Part shown: piece by piece, positions 24,558-33,177 of the stretch
Layout: every line of letters starts with the position of its first letter
Numbering within the stretch: position 1 is the first letter of the stretch
Source of the DNA: DASXVX01 sp036504075
GTDB lineage: Bacteria; Bacillota; Sulfobacillia; Symbiobacteriales; Symbiobacteriaceae
DNA: 64,000 nucleotides
Assembly (NCBI GenBank): GCA_036504075.1
Contig: DASXVX010000052.1
Location: forward strand, 124,001 to 188,000
Reading direction: 5' to 3'
Translations under genes and position numbers: made by a program
Notes under the pieces: model-generated
What the model saw: the letters and a program-made list of their open reading frames with translations, nothing else
Database searches by the model: none
Told to the model about the DNA's origin: nothing

Positions 24558-25483
24558 ACCGCCACCTTCGGCTTCACCGGCGCACCGGTCGCCAGCAGGG
24601 CCATGGCCAGTGAAACCAGCTTGCCGTGGGCCGTGTCGGCCCGGGATGTCAGGACGACCGGCACCGCCGCGCCCAGCACCAGCCCGGCCATGGTGGCGCC
24701 GCCGCCATAGATCAGCGCCTTGCCGACGAGGTTGCCCGCTTCGATATTCGGCACCAGCAGCAGGTCGGCGTGACCGGCCACCGGCCCGCCGATACCCTTG
24801 TGCTTGCAGGCTTCCGGGCTGATCGCCCCGTCCAGAGCGAGCGGCCCGTCGACCAGGGCGCCTTTGATCTGGCCGCGCTCGGCCATCTGGGTGATGACCG
24901 CGGCGTCCACCGTGGGCGGCATTTTCAGGTTGACGACCTCCACCGCCGCCACCACCGCCACCTTCGGCTTGTCCCAGCCCAGCGCGTGCATGCAGTCCAG
25001 GGCGTTCTCCAGAATCTTGACCTTCTGCTCCAGGTCCGGGTACAGGACCATGCCGCCGTCGGTCACGAAGAGGAGCCGCTGTAAGGCCGGCACTTCAAAA
25101 ATGGCCAGGTGGCTGAGCAGCGGCGCCCGCTTCAGCCGGGCATCGGGATGCAAAATCGCCCCGAGGAAGTCGCCGGAGGAGACCATGCCCTTCATGAGCA
25201 CCTGCGCCCGCCCGCTTCCGCACAGGCAGGCCGCCTGGAGCGCCGCCGCTTTGGCGTCCGGCGCCTCGACCACTTCCACCGTGGACAGGTCCAGCCCGAC
25301 TTCGGCGGCGGCTTTTACGATCGACGCGGCGGGTCCGACCAGGATGGCCCGGGCGAGTCCTAGTTCGATGGCATGCTTCACGGCCTCCAGGACTTCGGGA
25401 TCGCCGGCTGCCGCCACCGCCACCGTCCGGGGCGGCTGGTTCCCTGCCACCGCCAGCATTTCATCAAAGCTCTGCCACGACAT
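24554..25483 (-). CDS. ptb: Phosphate butyryltransferase
   Basis: A 309-residue acyltransferase of the PTA/PTB family, which converts butyryl-CoA (or branched acyl-CoA) plus phosphate to acyl-phosphate and CoA. Family features are GDPEVLEAVKHAIELGLARAILVG near the N-terminus, VLMKGMVSSGDFLGAIL in the middle and the C-terminal GATMAGLVLGAAVPVVLTSRAD, matching the conserved substrate-site segment. The ATG at 25483 has an AGGAGG site and overlaps the butyrate kinase end by 20 bases. Together with the kinase it makes ATP from the acyl-CoA produced by the downstream oxidoreductase. Confidence 0.92.
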   Translation of the reverse strand: MSWQSFDEMLAVAGNQPPRTVAVAAAGDPEVLEAVKHAIELGLARAILVGPAASIVKAAAEVGLDLSTVEVVEAPDAKAAALQAACLCGSGRAQVLMKGMVSSGDFLGAILHPDARLKRAPLLSHLAIFEVPALQRLLFVTDGGMVLYPDLEQKVKILENALDCMHALGWDKPKVAVVAAVEVVNLKMPPTVDAAVITQMAERGQIKGALVDGPLALDGAISPEACKHKGIGGPVAGHADLLLVPNIEAGNLVGKALIYGGGATMAGLVLGAAVPVVLTSRADTAHGKLVSLAMALLATGAPVKPKVAV

Positions 25484-26582
25484 GGGTTTCCTCCTCCTGG
25501 GGGGGATAGGTCTGGGGCTGCTCCTCGCCGCCCAGCACCCGCAGGGCGCCGGCGACCAGGGCCTCAAGCTCTTCCTCACCCGGCACGATTTCGATCGGGG
25601 CCAGAAACTTGACCCGAAGGGCGATCCGGGAGACGACATACTCGGAGTAGGCCATGCCCCCGGTGATGATGATCCGGTCCACGGCGCCCGCCAGGGCCGC
25701 CGCCATCGCGCCGACCTCCTTGGCCACCTGGTAGCACATGGTGTCCAGCACGAGGCGGGCCTGCTCGTCCCCCTGCGCGATGCGCTCCTCGACCAGCCGG
25801 ACATCTTTCACGCCCAGGTAGGCAAAGAGTCCGCCGGCCCGGGTCATGGCGTCCGTCAACTGCTTTTGCGTGTACTTGCCGGAGAAGCAGAGGCGCATCA
25901 GCTCGAAAGCGGGCAGTCCGCCGCACCGTTCCGGTGCGAACGGGCCTTCGTTGTTGGCGTTGTTGACGTCGACCATGCGCCCCTGCCGGTGGGCCGCCAC
26001 GGAGATGCCGCTGCCCAGATGGACCGTAATCAGATTCAGGTCGGCGTAGGAGCGCCCGAGTGACCTGGCCACCCGATGGGCGACCGCTTTCATGTTCAGC
26101 GCGTGCGACTGGCTGCGCCGGTTCAGGTCGGGCAGCCCCGACAGCCGGGCGAGCGGCCAGAACTCATCCACGGTGACCGGGTCCACGATATAAGCAGGAA
26201 TTCCGAGGGGCTGCGCGAGGTTGTAGGCCATTATCGGGGCCAGGTTCGAAACGTGGATGCCGTAGGTGCACGCCTCCAGGTCCCGGAGCATTTCGGCGTT
26301 GATGAGATATGTGCCGCCCGGACTCGGCCGCAACAAGCCGCCCCGGGCCACGATCGCGGTCAGGTCTTCCGGCGACACGCCAGCCGCATTGAGCGCCTGG
26401 CGCACCAGGTTCAGCCGGTACGGGTACTGGTCGATCACGGTCGGGAATCCGGCGATCTCGCCGGTCTCGTGCTGAATCACCTGGCGCAGCCGGCAGGTCT
26501 CGCCGGCGAACAGGCCAATTTTGGTCGATGTCGCACCGGGGTTGATCGCCAGAATCAGGGGCGTCTTTGTGGGTGTGGCCAT
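25464..26582 (-). CDS. buk: Butyrate kinase
   Basis: A 372-residue ASKHA-fold acyl kinase. It shows INPGATSTKIGLF at the N-terminus (phosphate 1 motif), the NMKAVAHRVARSLGR region, VHLGSGISVAAHRQGRMVDV (phosphate 2/adenosine) and IIITGGMAYSEY near residue 295. It transfers phosphate from butyryl- or branched acyl-phosphate to ADP. The ATG at 26582 with GAGGTGG is preferred over GTG 26591. As first gene of the buk-ptb-ATPase-korDABC operon it lies just after two inverted repeats likely to be IclR-type operators. Confidence 0.93.
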   Translation of the reverse strand: MATPTKTPLILAINPGATSTKIGLFAGETCRLRQVIQHETGEIAGFPTVIDQYPYRLNLVRQALNAAGVSPEDLTAIVARGGLLRPSPGGTYLINAEMLRDLEACTYGIHVSNLAPIMAYNLAQPLGIPAYIVDPVTVDEFWPLARLSGLPDLNRRSQSHALNMKAVAHRVARSLGRSYADLNLITVHLGSGISVAAHRQGRMVDVNNANNEGPFAPERCGGLPAFELMRLCFSGKYTQKQLTDAMTRAGGLFAYLGVKDVRLVEERIAQGDEQARLVLDTMCYQVAKEVGAMAAALAGAVDRIIITGGMAYSEYVVSRIALRVKFLAPIEIVPGEEELEALVAGALRVLGGEEQPQTYPPQEEETHVVAEL

Positions 26583-26617
26583 GAAATCCACCTCGCGCTT
26601 TGCTTCGATATGAGCGC

Positions 26618-26657
26618 AGCGTTCCGCATTGTGGAACGCTGTTTCGCATTATGGAAA
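26618..26657. promoter_or_regulatory. Two tandem IclR-type operator-like palindromes
   Basis: A perfect 8-bp inverted repeat (AGCGTTCC, 7-base spacer, GGAACGCT; 26618-26640) is followed by a second, weaker copy (GTTTCGCATTATGGAAAT; about 26641-26658). Both share the GTTYCGCATTRTGGAA form. They lie about 36 bases upstream of the buk start; a possible -10 (CATAAT) on the minus strand falls in the second copy. Position next to the IclR gene suggests autoregulation and control of buk-kor. Confidence 0.6.
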
Positions 26658-26713
26658 TACGTACCCCTCGTTTCGACGCGCCGAGCGCCCGGTCGCCGCT
26701 GAAACGGGCCTTC

Positions 26714-26789
26714 ACGCAGCAGGGGTCTTAGCGTAGCAGGGGTCTTAGCGTAGCAGGGGTCTTAGCGCAGCAGGGGTCTTAGCGTAGTA
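26714..26789. repeat. 17-bp tandem repeats at the IclR 3' end
   Basis: Four units of 17 bases (core CGTAGCAGGGGTCTTAG), with partial copies at each side, adjoin and overlap the stop codon of the IclR gene. The last copies form the gene's end, so slippage or recombination has copied that end outward into the spacer towards buk. Confidence 0.85.
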
Positions 26790-27585
26790 GGTCGGAAATC
26801 TCGCGGGCGGCCGCGAGCACGGACTGCCTGACGACCGGGAAGCGATCCGGCGTAAGCCGGGTGGTCGGTCCGGAAAGGCTGATGGCGCCGATGACCTGCT
26901 TGCCCTCCCACACCGGGGCCGCCACGCAGGTGAGGCCAATTTCCAGTTCCTCGCGATCGAAGGCGTAACCCTGGTCCCGAATGGTGGCCAACTCCGCCCG
27001 AAGCTCCCCCACGTCGGTCACGGTATGGACCGTGTAGCGCGGCAGCGGGCCCGCCAATTCCGCCAGGGAATCCTCCATGACGTAGGCCAGCAACACCTTG
27101 CCTGCCCCCGTGCAGTAGGCGGGACTCAGAGCCCCGGGGTAGGGCGTCAGGGTCAGGTGATAGTTCGACTCGATTTTCTCCAGCATGATGAGGCTGGGAA
27201 TGCCCCGTTCGGAGCGGGCGGGGACCGTGAGGTGGACCGCCTCGCCATGCTGCTGTGCCAACCGCTCCATGACCGGCCGGGCCAGCCCCTTCAGCGCCAC
27301 GGTGCTGTCGTAGACTTTTCCCAGCGCAAACAGCCGGGGACCCAGAAAGTACTGCCGCGTCGTCGGGTTCCGGTCCACGTACCCGGAAGCGGCCAGCGTT
27401 TTGAGCAGACGATGCACGGAACTCTTGTTCATTTCGACCTCTGCCGCCAGTTCCGTCACGCCCATGGCATGGCGGCGCTTGCCCATGACGCTCATCAAAT
27501 CCAGCGCCTTGGTCAGGCTCTTGACGGCCGAGTCCCGCTCGCCCGCTTTCGGCGTGCGGGCACCGGTCGGCTGCTTGCTGGCCAT
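26779..27585 (-). CDS. IclR-family transcriptional regulator
   Basis: A 268-residue IclR-type regulator. Residues about 18-80 are the winged helix-turn-helix (SLTKALDLMSVM, VTELAAEVEMNKSSVHRLLKTL). The remainder is the GAF-like effector domain, with GAGKVLLAYV and the conserved C-terminal GLTCVAAPVWEGKQVIGAISLSGP. Such proteins bind inverted repeats and respond to small acids. It is upstream of the buk-kor operon on the same strand and is the likely controller of the two palindromes in front of buk. An ATG at 27585 is preferred; an upstream ATG at 27642 is possible. Tandem repeats surround its stop codon. Confidence 0.9.
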   Translation of the reverse strand: MASKQPTGARTPKAGERDSAVKSLTKALDLMSVMGKRRHAMGVTELAAEVEMNKSSVHRLLKTLAASGYVDRNPTTRQYFLGPRLFALGKVYDSTVALKGLARPVMERLAQQHGEAVHLTVPARSERGIPSLIMLEKIESNYHLTLTPYPGALSPAYCTGAGKVLLAYVMEDSLAELAGPLPRYTVHTVTDVGELRAELATIRDQGYAFDREELEIGLTCVAAPVWEGKQVIGAISLSGPTTRLTPDRFPVVRQSVLAAAREISDLLR

Positions 27586-27758
27586 GTTGAACAACTTCCC
27601 AGATAAATCCAGTTTGGTGGCCCATAGTTTAACGGTGTACATTTAGTTGGGATTGCCGCGATTCCTGCGTGCACCGGCGCGAAATGACCCCAAGTAGCCA
27701 AATCCGTGCGGAATATTCATGGTCACCGGGCGCCTGCATGGTCAGAAGGACCCGGTGG

Positions 27759-28448
27759 TCAGGTTGCCAATGCTTCGGCCGGCTTCTTCTGCCTGGCAAA
27801 GGCGAGAATGGCGCCCAGTGCGATCGACAGCATGGCGGCCATGAGCACCCGGTACTCGGCGGGCAGCATGAAGGTGACGGTGTGCGCCGGAATCCAGAAG
27901 AGCGGAATGGTCTTTGCCACCACGAACGCGATAAAACCCGGCCAGTCGATGCGGCCGGCCACATAAGCCAGGCGGAACTTCGGCAGGTCCGCAAGCCGGC
28001 CGTGCGCCAGTTCGATGTACGTGTCGGTAATCCGGTGGGCGGCCATCATGACGGGCGCAAAGCAGAGGTTCATGATGGTACTGGTAAGCAGCGCCGGGAG
28101 GATGCGGGCGAAAACCCCCGGGGCGGCAGGCAGGAATCCGTCGGCGATGGCGGCTTTGGTCCCGGCCCCGAAGACCGCGAACGTGAGGGCAAAGCTCATG
28201 CCCAGCAGGCCCCAGACGATGGTGCGCAAGTGGAGGCCGGGCGCCGGCTTCACCCAGTCGCCGGCGTTGATGCGCCCGGCCAGCAGTTCGCCCATGGTGG
28301 CGAGAATGGCGACTTTCATGAAGCCCATCAGATACGGATGTGTCCGGGTCAGGCTGGCAAAACCATCCCGGGTCGAGGGCAGAAACAGTCCGGCCACGAT
28401 ACTCACCAGCACGGCAGCCCACAGCCAGTCTCCTTTTCGCAACGCCAT
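27759..28448 (-). CDS. Mpv17-like membrane protein
   Basis: A 229-residue protein with about five to six hydrophobic segments. The C-terminal IPLFWIPAHTVTFMLPAEYRV followed by a last hydrophobic helix resembles the signature of eukaryotic Mpv17/PMP22 peroxisomal and mitochondrial membrane proteins (W-P-x3-NF-x2-VP-x3-R). No transport substrate is known for bacterial members. The ATG has no strong ribosome site in view (upstream CGAAAAGGAGACAT suggests AAGGAGA). It stands alone between the IclR gene and a 700-base gene-free stretch. Confidence 0.65.
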   Translation of the reverse strand: MALRKGDWLWAAVLVSIVAGLFLPSTRDGFASLTRTHPYLMGFMKVAILATMGELLAGRINAGDWVKPAPGLHLRTIVWGLLGMSFALTFAVFGAGTKAAIADGFLPAAPGVFARILPALLTSTIMNLCFAPVMMAAHRITDTYIELAHGRLADLPKFRLAYVAGRIDWPGFIAFVVAKTIPLFWIPAHTVTFMLPAEYRVLMAAMLSIALGAILAFARQKKPAEALAT

Positions 28449-29170
28449 GTCTCCTTTTCGTTTTTGGTCTCCCCGGGGCTGAGAGTACTCCGTATATTAC
28501 TGCGGGTCCCACATGGAAACCTACCGCATAAATGATTAGGGTGTATAACTTATGCAGGTTTGTGCGCGGGCGATATTTTTGGCCGCAGATTTCGCAGATG
28601 TAAGACCCCCGATGATGACCCGTCAGTCCCATGACGCAAAGCCGAACCAGCCCACGTCACACGAACTGAAGTCTGCAACCCGGACATCGCTGCATCGGGC
28701 CGGGGCCGGCGGAAAGCAGCAATCAGGGACTGAATACCGCCTGCGCCGGCGGAATTCAGTCCCTTTGGTCTGATCGGGCGGACGGCCCTGATTCAGAGTC
28801 GCTATTTCGGAGTCAGAGGGAATTGAAGGCGCCTTCCGTTCCGTTCTTGCAATCATTGGCAGGGCTCATTCATGCAAAATCGGACAGCCGCAAGGAATCT
28901 CGATGAATTCCCACTAATTGCCAATACCACCCTCTAGTGCGGAGGTCTGCGCCTGTAGATAAGCGGGTAATTCACGGAATACGCCAGGTCACGGCCCACC
29001 AGTGCGCGCCGGGCGGGCCCCGGGCCAAGGTTCCCGGCGCCCTGCTGGCGGAACGGGCGATTGAACTGCCGGGCGAAGCTCGCTTCCGAAATCTCAGCAC
29101 AGGTGAACCGCTTCGATTATGGAAGCGTCTAAGGTATGTGTCGTAGAACTTGATGTAATGAGGGATTCTG
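28449..29170. other. Gene-free region before the ABC permease genes
   Basis: About 720 bases without a convincing gene. It holds an inverted repeat GCATAA(18)TTATGC at 28526-28555 near the start of the divergent Mpv17-like gene, a strong hairpin at 28725-28764, and a small hairpin CGCTTC(7)GAAGCG near 29109-29127 upstream of the permease start. Promoters for both flanking units must lie here. Confidence 0.55.
28725..28764. terminator. Long terminator-like hairpin
   Basis: A 17-bp, nearly perfect stem (AGGGACTGAAT-CCGCC with its complement) is followed on the plus strand by TTGGTCT. No gene ends just before it, so it could be a leader attenuator or the remnant of a lost gene's terminator. Confidence 0.55.
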
Positions 29171-30160
29171 ATGGAACCAGCCCGGGCAAGTAGATCGCTG
29201 CTATTTCTCGTCGGCCGCGAAGTTGTCAACATCTTGCTGCTCATCGCCTTCGTGCTGGCGGTCTCCACTATGCCGCCCGTGAAGCTCCAACCGGACATCA
29301 ACGCCGAATCGGGGTATACAATCAAGCTGGATACGGCGCAGTGGGAGCGAAGCCTGTCCGCGTATGCCGCACTCGTGCGCTCCGGCACCCTGGGGCGGGA
29401 CCAGAACGGCAACCCGGTGGGACCGCTGGTCGTGGACCGCCTGGTGAACAGCCTCGGACTGCTGGCCCTGGCGCTGCTCCTGGCCGTGGTGCCAGGCGTC
29501 ATGAAAGGCATTCACGATTTCCGGCAGATGCGCCGGCGAAGGTTCGCGGTCGGACCGCTGATTACCGGCATCGTCGGGGGTCTCCCGGACTTTTTGTTGG
29601 TCTTTCTGTTCCAATACGGCGTGGTGCAGTTCTTCCGCTGGTCCGGCCTGCGCCCGCTGCCGGTGGTCTGGTTTGACCAGCAGCCGCTGCGCAGCCTGGT
29701 GCTGCCGGTCATCTGCCTCGCCTTGATTCCGTGGGCCTACGTGGCCCGGGTCACCACCGTGGCCATGGGGGAAATCTGGGAGCAGGATTACATACGCACC
29801 GCCTGGTCCAAAGGCGTCTCCGAAGGGACGGTCCTCTACCGCCATGCCCTGCGCAACGCCGCACTCCGGGTGCTGGACGGTTTCCCGAACCTGCTGACGA
29901 TCATGCTCTCGAACCTTTTGATCGTGGAGTGGCTGTTCCACTTCCCGGGGCTGACCATTTTGCTCAAGGATGCGGTCAACCCGGCGAGCGCCCTGCGGTC
30001 CAGCGGCTCCGTGTTCGGCTTTTCCGAGGCGCCGCCGGATATCCCGGTGCTGGTGGCCTCCGGCATGGCCATCGGGCTGGTGTTCTCGCTGCTCTACCTC
30101 GCCCTGGCCGTACTCCGGCGGTTGGCTGACCCCCGGCTGAAAGGGGGTGCGAACGCTTGA
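29171..30160 (+). CDS. Oligopeptide-type ABC transporter permease (DppB/OppB-like)
   Basis: A 329-residue inner-membrane permease with about six hydrophobic segments. The EAA loop that docks the ATPase is seen at about residues 210-240 (EIWEQDYIRTAWSKGVSEGTVLYRHALRNA), typical of DppB/OppB proteins. The N-terminus has an extra-cytoplasmic loop (residues about 40-95). The ATG follows GAGGGATT. It overlaps the next permease by four bases, forming a heterodimer pair. No ATPase or substrate-binding protein gene is nearby, so energy must come from ATPases encoded elsewhere, if the pair transports at all. Confidence 0.85.
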   Translation: MEPARASRSLLFLVGREVVNILLLIAFVLAVSTMPPVKLQPDINAESGYTIKLDTAQWERSLSAYAALVRSGTLGRDQNGNPVGPLVVDRLVNSLGLLALALLLAVVPGVMKGIHDFRQMRRRRFAVGPLITGIVGGLPDFLLVFLFQYGVVQFFRWSGLRPLPVVWFDQQPLRSLVLPVICLALIPWAYVARVTTVAMGEIWEQDYIRTAWSKGVSEGTVLYRHALRNAALRVLDGFPNLLTIMLSNLLIVEWLFHFPGLTILLKDAVNPASALRSSGSVFGFSEAPPDIPVLVASGMAIGLVFSLLYLALAVLRRLADPRLKGGANA

Positions 30161-32466
30161 ACCGCTCCCGCCGCTGGTACCTTGTGCTGGGGCTGCTGCT
30201 GCTGGGCGCCCTACTCTTCATCGCACTGTTTGCCGATCACATTACGGCGGTCTCCCCCTTGTACCGGGACGCCCGGTCCCACGTGATGGACGGAACGCCG
30301 CCGTTTCCGCCGGAAAGCGGCCACTCCCTGGGCACCGACCCGTTCGGGCGGGACATCTGGAGCCGGGTCGCCTACGGCGCCCGCTGGTCGCTGCTGTTTG
30401 CCGTCATCGTCGCCGGGACCCGGCTGCTGATTGCCGTGCCGGCCGCACTGGGCGCCGTCTTCGGTCCCCGTTCCATCGACTGGCTGATGGGCCGGCTGTA
30501 CGTTTTCTCCAGCGCCGTTCCGCCGCTGTTGATCTACCTCCTGATGCTCAGTACCCCGGGGACACGCCTGCTGGGGCTCTGGCCATCGGTCGCCCTGACC
30601 GCCGGACTCCTCACTTTTATTGAATGGCCGCGATTGGCGATTGCGCTCAAAGGCCGCATGGAGCAACTCCTGAATGAGCCCTTCGTCGAAGGGGCCGTGG
30701 CGGCCGGGGCGACGCCGGGGCGGATTTTCCGGGCGCACCTCCTCCCCCACCTGTGGCCGCTGCTCATGCAGTTGGCGGCGCAGGAGCTTGGCCGGGCGCT
30801 CCTGGTGATGGCGCAGTTGGGCATCTTCGGGGTCATGATGGGCGGCGGCGTCATCGAATCGCTGCTGGATGCGCGCGGCGGCATGAAAAACATCATCACC
30901 TCGGGCATCCCCGAGTGGGGCGGCATGCTCGGGGACGCCCGCCAGTATGTCCTGGTTGCCCCGTGGATCGCGTTTGCGCCGGCGCTCGCCTTTTTCATCG
31001 GCGTGACTGGCGCGAACCTGGTGGCGCAGGGGCTGGAGGGCGTAACGGTCTCCCTGGTCCGGGTGCAGGAAGCGACGACGGGGCGGCTCTCCCCCCGCTG
31101 GCGCTGGCTGCTGGTGCCCGTGGCTGCCGGCGGTCTGCTCTGGTACTTCCAGGGGCTGCCCTGGGGCCGGGAGCAGGCGGTGCGGGACCTGGCCCGCCGC
31201 CAGGCTGAACTGGCGGCGGACGGCTCGGTGACGGAATACGTGGCGACGCTGGACCCGCAGGACCTGGATTTCCGGCGGGAGCGGGCCTGCTGGGTGGTCG
31301 ACCCGGCGAACACGCTTGTCGCCGATGCGGCCGGGCCGGAACGGGTGGAACTGAACGGCAGCCGGGCCACGGCCTGGGTCAAGGTGGCGGTCGCGAAGGC
31401 GGAGCCGGGGGCGTCGGCCTGGAAGCCCACCTACTACGTGCGCAGTGGCGGACGGTGGTACGAAGTTGCGCGCGCATACGCCCGACTCCGGGGCTTCCAC
31501 GTGGATGTCACGGCGCCCTACAACCCCAACGACCCGTCGTTCATCGGCGTCGGCGTCCGCAGCCGGGTCGAATACCTGGCGACGGCCGCCGACCATGCCT
31601 TCGAGCAGATCGGTGCGCTGTTCCCCGCCGGCGCCGCCCGCGCGCGGCCGCAACTGAAACTGTTCGCCAGCCAGGAGAGCTACCGGGCGGTGGTGCTGCT
31701 CGAAAGCGGCCGGGAACCGGGCGCGGCAACCCTGTGGTGGACGGGCGACCGGCTGCTGGTTGCGCCGGCGTTCGTCCGAAACTTTGACCGCGCCAAATCG
31801 GAGATGGTCCTGGCCGGCGAACTGGTCAAAATGGCGCTGCCGCCGGGCGCCCGGGGCCGGATGCCGCCTCTGGCGGTGGGCCTCCTGACACTGCGTGCCG
31901 ACATTGCACCGGCGTACCGGGTGGACTTCCGGGAGATGGCCGGGTCGCAACTGTTCAGCCTGGAGGAGTTGTTCGAGACCAGTCCGTCCAACCTGCCGCC
32001 GGAGCGAAAGTCCACCTACACCGTGCAGTCGGTCGTGCTGGTGCAGTTCCTGTATAAATGGCTGTCGCCGGCTGCCGTGGAGTCGCTCGCCCGCTCGGGC
32101 GCCGGGCTGGAAGAAGTCGCCCGCCAGGCGGGCGTCCCGGTCGCCCAACTGAGTGCCGCATACACCGAAGCCATGTACGGGCGGGTGGCCGAGGAGTCGG
32201 TGCTGACGGTACCGGCGGGTTCCAAGGTGCCCCTTGACCTGAAAGCAGCGGTGAACGCACAGCGGGCCTCCGCTCGCACGAAGGATGAGGCGCTGATTCT
32301 GGACGTGGAACTGGACAAGGAACCGATGGTTGTCTACCTGCTGGAACGGCTCACCGTTGCCGGCCGGCCGCCGGTAACCGCCGTGGTGAAAGAGGCGTGG
32401 GTCTTCCGGGGCGGCCAGTGGAGCATGACGCAGCGGTCGGACGACCCGTTTTCCGGGGTCCGGTAG
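30157..32466 (+). CDS. DppC-type ABC permease fused to peptidase-MA-like domain
   Basis: A 769-residue protein, about 2.5 times the normal DppC/OppC length. Residues 1-315 are the permease, with LGTDPFGRDIWSRVAYGARWS and the EAA loop FVEGAVAAGATPGRIFRAHLLPH. After a last membrane segment (near 330-340) come about 430 outward-facing residues. These include a region (about 470-680) laid out like a peptidase MA/gluzincin domain, but the place of the zinc HExxH reads LAGELVKMAL, so it is probably inactive and binds substrate. TTG start at 30157 with GGGGGT. It may replace a separate binding protein; that is inference. Confidence 0.75.
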   Translation: MNRSRRWYLVLGLLLLGALLFIALFADHITAVSPLYRDARSHVMDGTPPFPPESGHSLGTDPFGRDIWSRVAYGARWSLLFAVIVAGTRLLIAVPAALGAVFGPRSIDWLMGRLYVFSSAVPPLLIYLLMLSTPGTRLLGLWPSVALTAGLLTFIEWPRLAIALKGRMEQLLNEPFVEGAVAAGATPGRIFRAHLLPHLWPLLMQLAAQELGRALLVMAQLGIFGVMMGGGVIESLLDARGGMKNIITSGIPEWGGMLGDARQYVLVAPWIAFAPALAFFIGVTGANLVAQGLEGVTVSLVRVQEATTGRLSPRWRWLLVPVAAGGLLWYFQGLPWGREQAVRDLARRQAELAADGSVTEYVATLDPQDLDFRRERACWVVDPANTLVADAAGPERVELNGSRATAWVKVAVAKAEPGASAWKPTYYVRSGGRWYEVARAYARLRGFHVDVTAPYNPNDPSFIGVGVRSRVEYLATAADHAFEQIGALFPAGAARARPQLKLFASQESYRAVVLLESGREPGAATLWWTGDRLLVAPAFVRNFDRAKSEMVLAGELVKMALPPGARGRMPPLAVGLLTLRADIAPAYRVDFREMAGSQLFSLEELFETSPSNLPPERKSTYTVQSVVLVQFLYKWLSPAAVESLARSGAGLEEVARQAGVPVAQLSAAYTEAMYGRVAEESVLTVPAGSKVPLDLKAAVNAQRASARTKDEALILDVELDKEPMVVYLLERLTVAGRPPVTAVVKEAWVFRGGQWSMTQRSDDPFSGVR

Positions 32467-32531
32467 TGTCCGGCCCTGGCCCGCCGGTACTCGTTCGACG
32501 GGGCCAACCAACACCTGGACGCGAAAAATAT

Positions 32532-32604
32532 TTCGGCTGGTGTGCTACCCAAGAAGGATTGCTCAAGGGTTCTGTCGAACCAAATCCCCCATTCACCAGC
32601 CGAA
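32532..32604 (+). promoter_or_regulatory. Long-range stem upstream of the first leader RNA
   Basis: An 11-bp perfect pair (TTCGGCTGGTG with CACCAGCCGAA) encloses about 51 bases that contain an inner hairpin (GGTT-CTGTC-GAACC). It lies between the ABC permease gene and leader RNA copy 1. It may be a terminator-like fold of the permease transcript or an extra part of the RNA element; copy 2 has no equivalent. Confidence 0.45.
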
Positions 32605-32621
32605 CTGCGGCACGGACGAGT

Positions 32622-32775
32622 ATGATCGGTTGGCCCGGCAAACCACATAGGAGCGTTGGTTAAGCGAGAACTCCCCCAAGGAGCGCTCTGTAAGACCACC
32701 AGGTATTCACCCGAGACGGAAGGCAGGTACACGAGACCGCCGACCTCATGGGATGCTTGGTGGTGTTTTTGTTTT
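32622..32775 (+). promoter_or_regulatory. Structured leader RNA, copy 1 (riboswitch candidate)
   Basis: A candidate cis-regulatory RNA ahead of the DUF2294 gene. P1 pairs 32628-32634 with 32739-32745. An inner hairpin near 32660-32690 keeps AGAACUCC-loop-GGAGCGCU. The conserved core GACCACCAGGUAUUCACC occurs in both copies. A 12-bp terminator stem forms between 32695-32706 and 32753-32764, followed by GTTTTTGTTTT. P1 and the terminator cross each other and cannot form together, which is how a transcription-terminating riboswitch is built. It does not match any riboswitch class I know. Confidence 0.75.
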
Positions 32776-32806
32776 CAGGTGAAATCTTGAAGCGGAGGGG
32801 ACACGC

Positions 32807-33175
32807 ATGACCACCGGTGATCTCAAGCAAGACATCATGAAGGCCAACAACCGGGTGAATCAGTCGCTGTTCGGCAACGGTCTCCGGTGGCAGAAGGTCG
32901 ATATCATTGGCGAAAAGATCATTATCGTGTCCGAGAATATGCGACTGAAGCCCCTCGCGGCGATCGATGAGCGCGACCGGATGGCAACCCGCATGGTCGA
33001 CATCGCCCTGATCAATGAGTTTAAGGCCAGGTTGCGACAGGAAATCCAGGAAGTCTTGGGCGTGCCCGTAAGGTCAATCCTCAAGGATTATGATCCCAAA
33101 CATCAGATTTCGGGGACCATCATTATCACCGAGGAGCGGTGTGACAAGAGTGATGAGCCAGACCCGATCGGATAA
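32807..33175 (+). CDS. DUF2294-like protein
   Basis: A 122-residue protein with the DUF2294 pattern: an N-terminal amphipathic helix, SLFGNGLRWQKVDIIGEKIIIVSENMRLKPL in the middle and EIQEVLGVPVRSILKDYDPKHQISGTIIITEE at the end. The function of DUF2294 is not known; it is a small soluble domain. The ATG has GGAGGGG upstream. The gene lies between the two copies of the structured leader RNA, so its transcription is probably controlled by copy 1 in response to the same signal as the NIF3 operon. Confidence 0.7.
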   Translation: MTTGDLKQDIMKANNRVNQSLFGNGLRWQKVDIIGEKIIIVSENMRLKPLAAIDERDRMATRMVDIALINEFKARLRQEIQEVLGVPVRSILKDYDPKHQISGTIIITEERCDKSDEPDPIG

Positions 33176-33177
33176 GT

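Noticed and set aside
28937..29146. A 69-codon plus-strand frame upstream of the permease
   Set aside because: No ribosome site and no recognisable product; probably leader sequence.
30157..32466. Active zinc peptidase in the fused domain
   Set aside because: No HExxH motif is present at the expected place; only a peptidase-like layout remains.
30211..32514. A 767-codon minus-strand frame
   Set aside because: Antisense to the permease fusion, whose EAA motifs and overlapping start confirm the plus strand.
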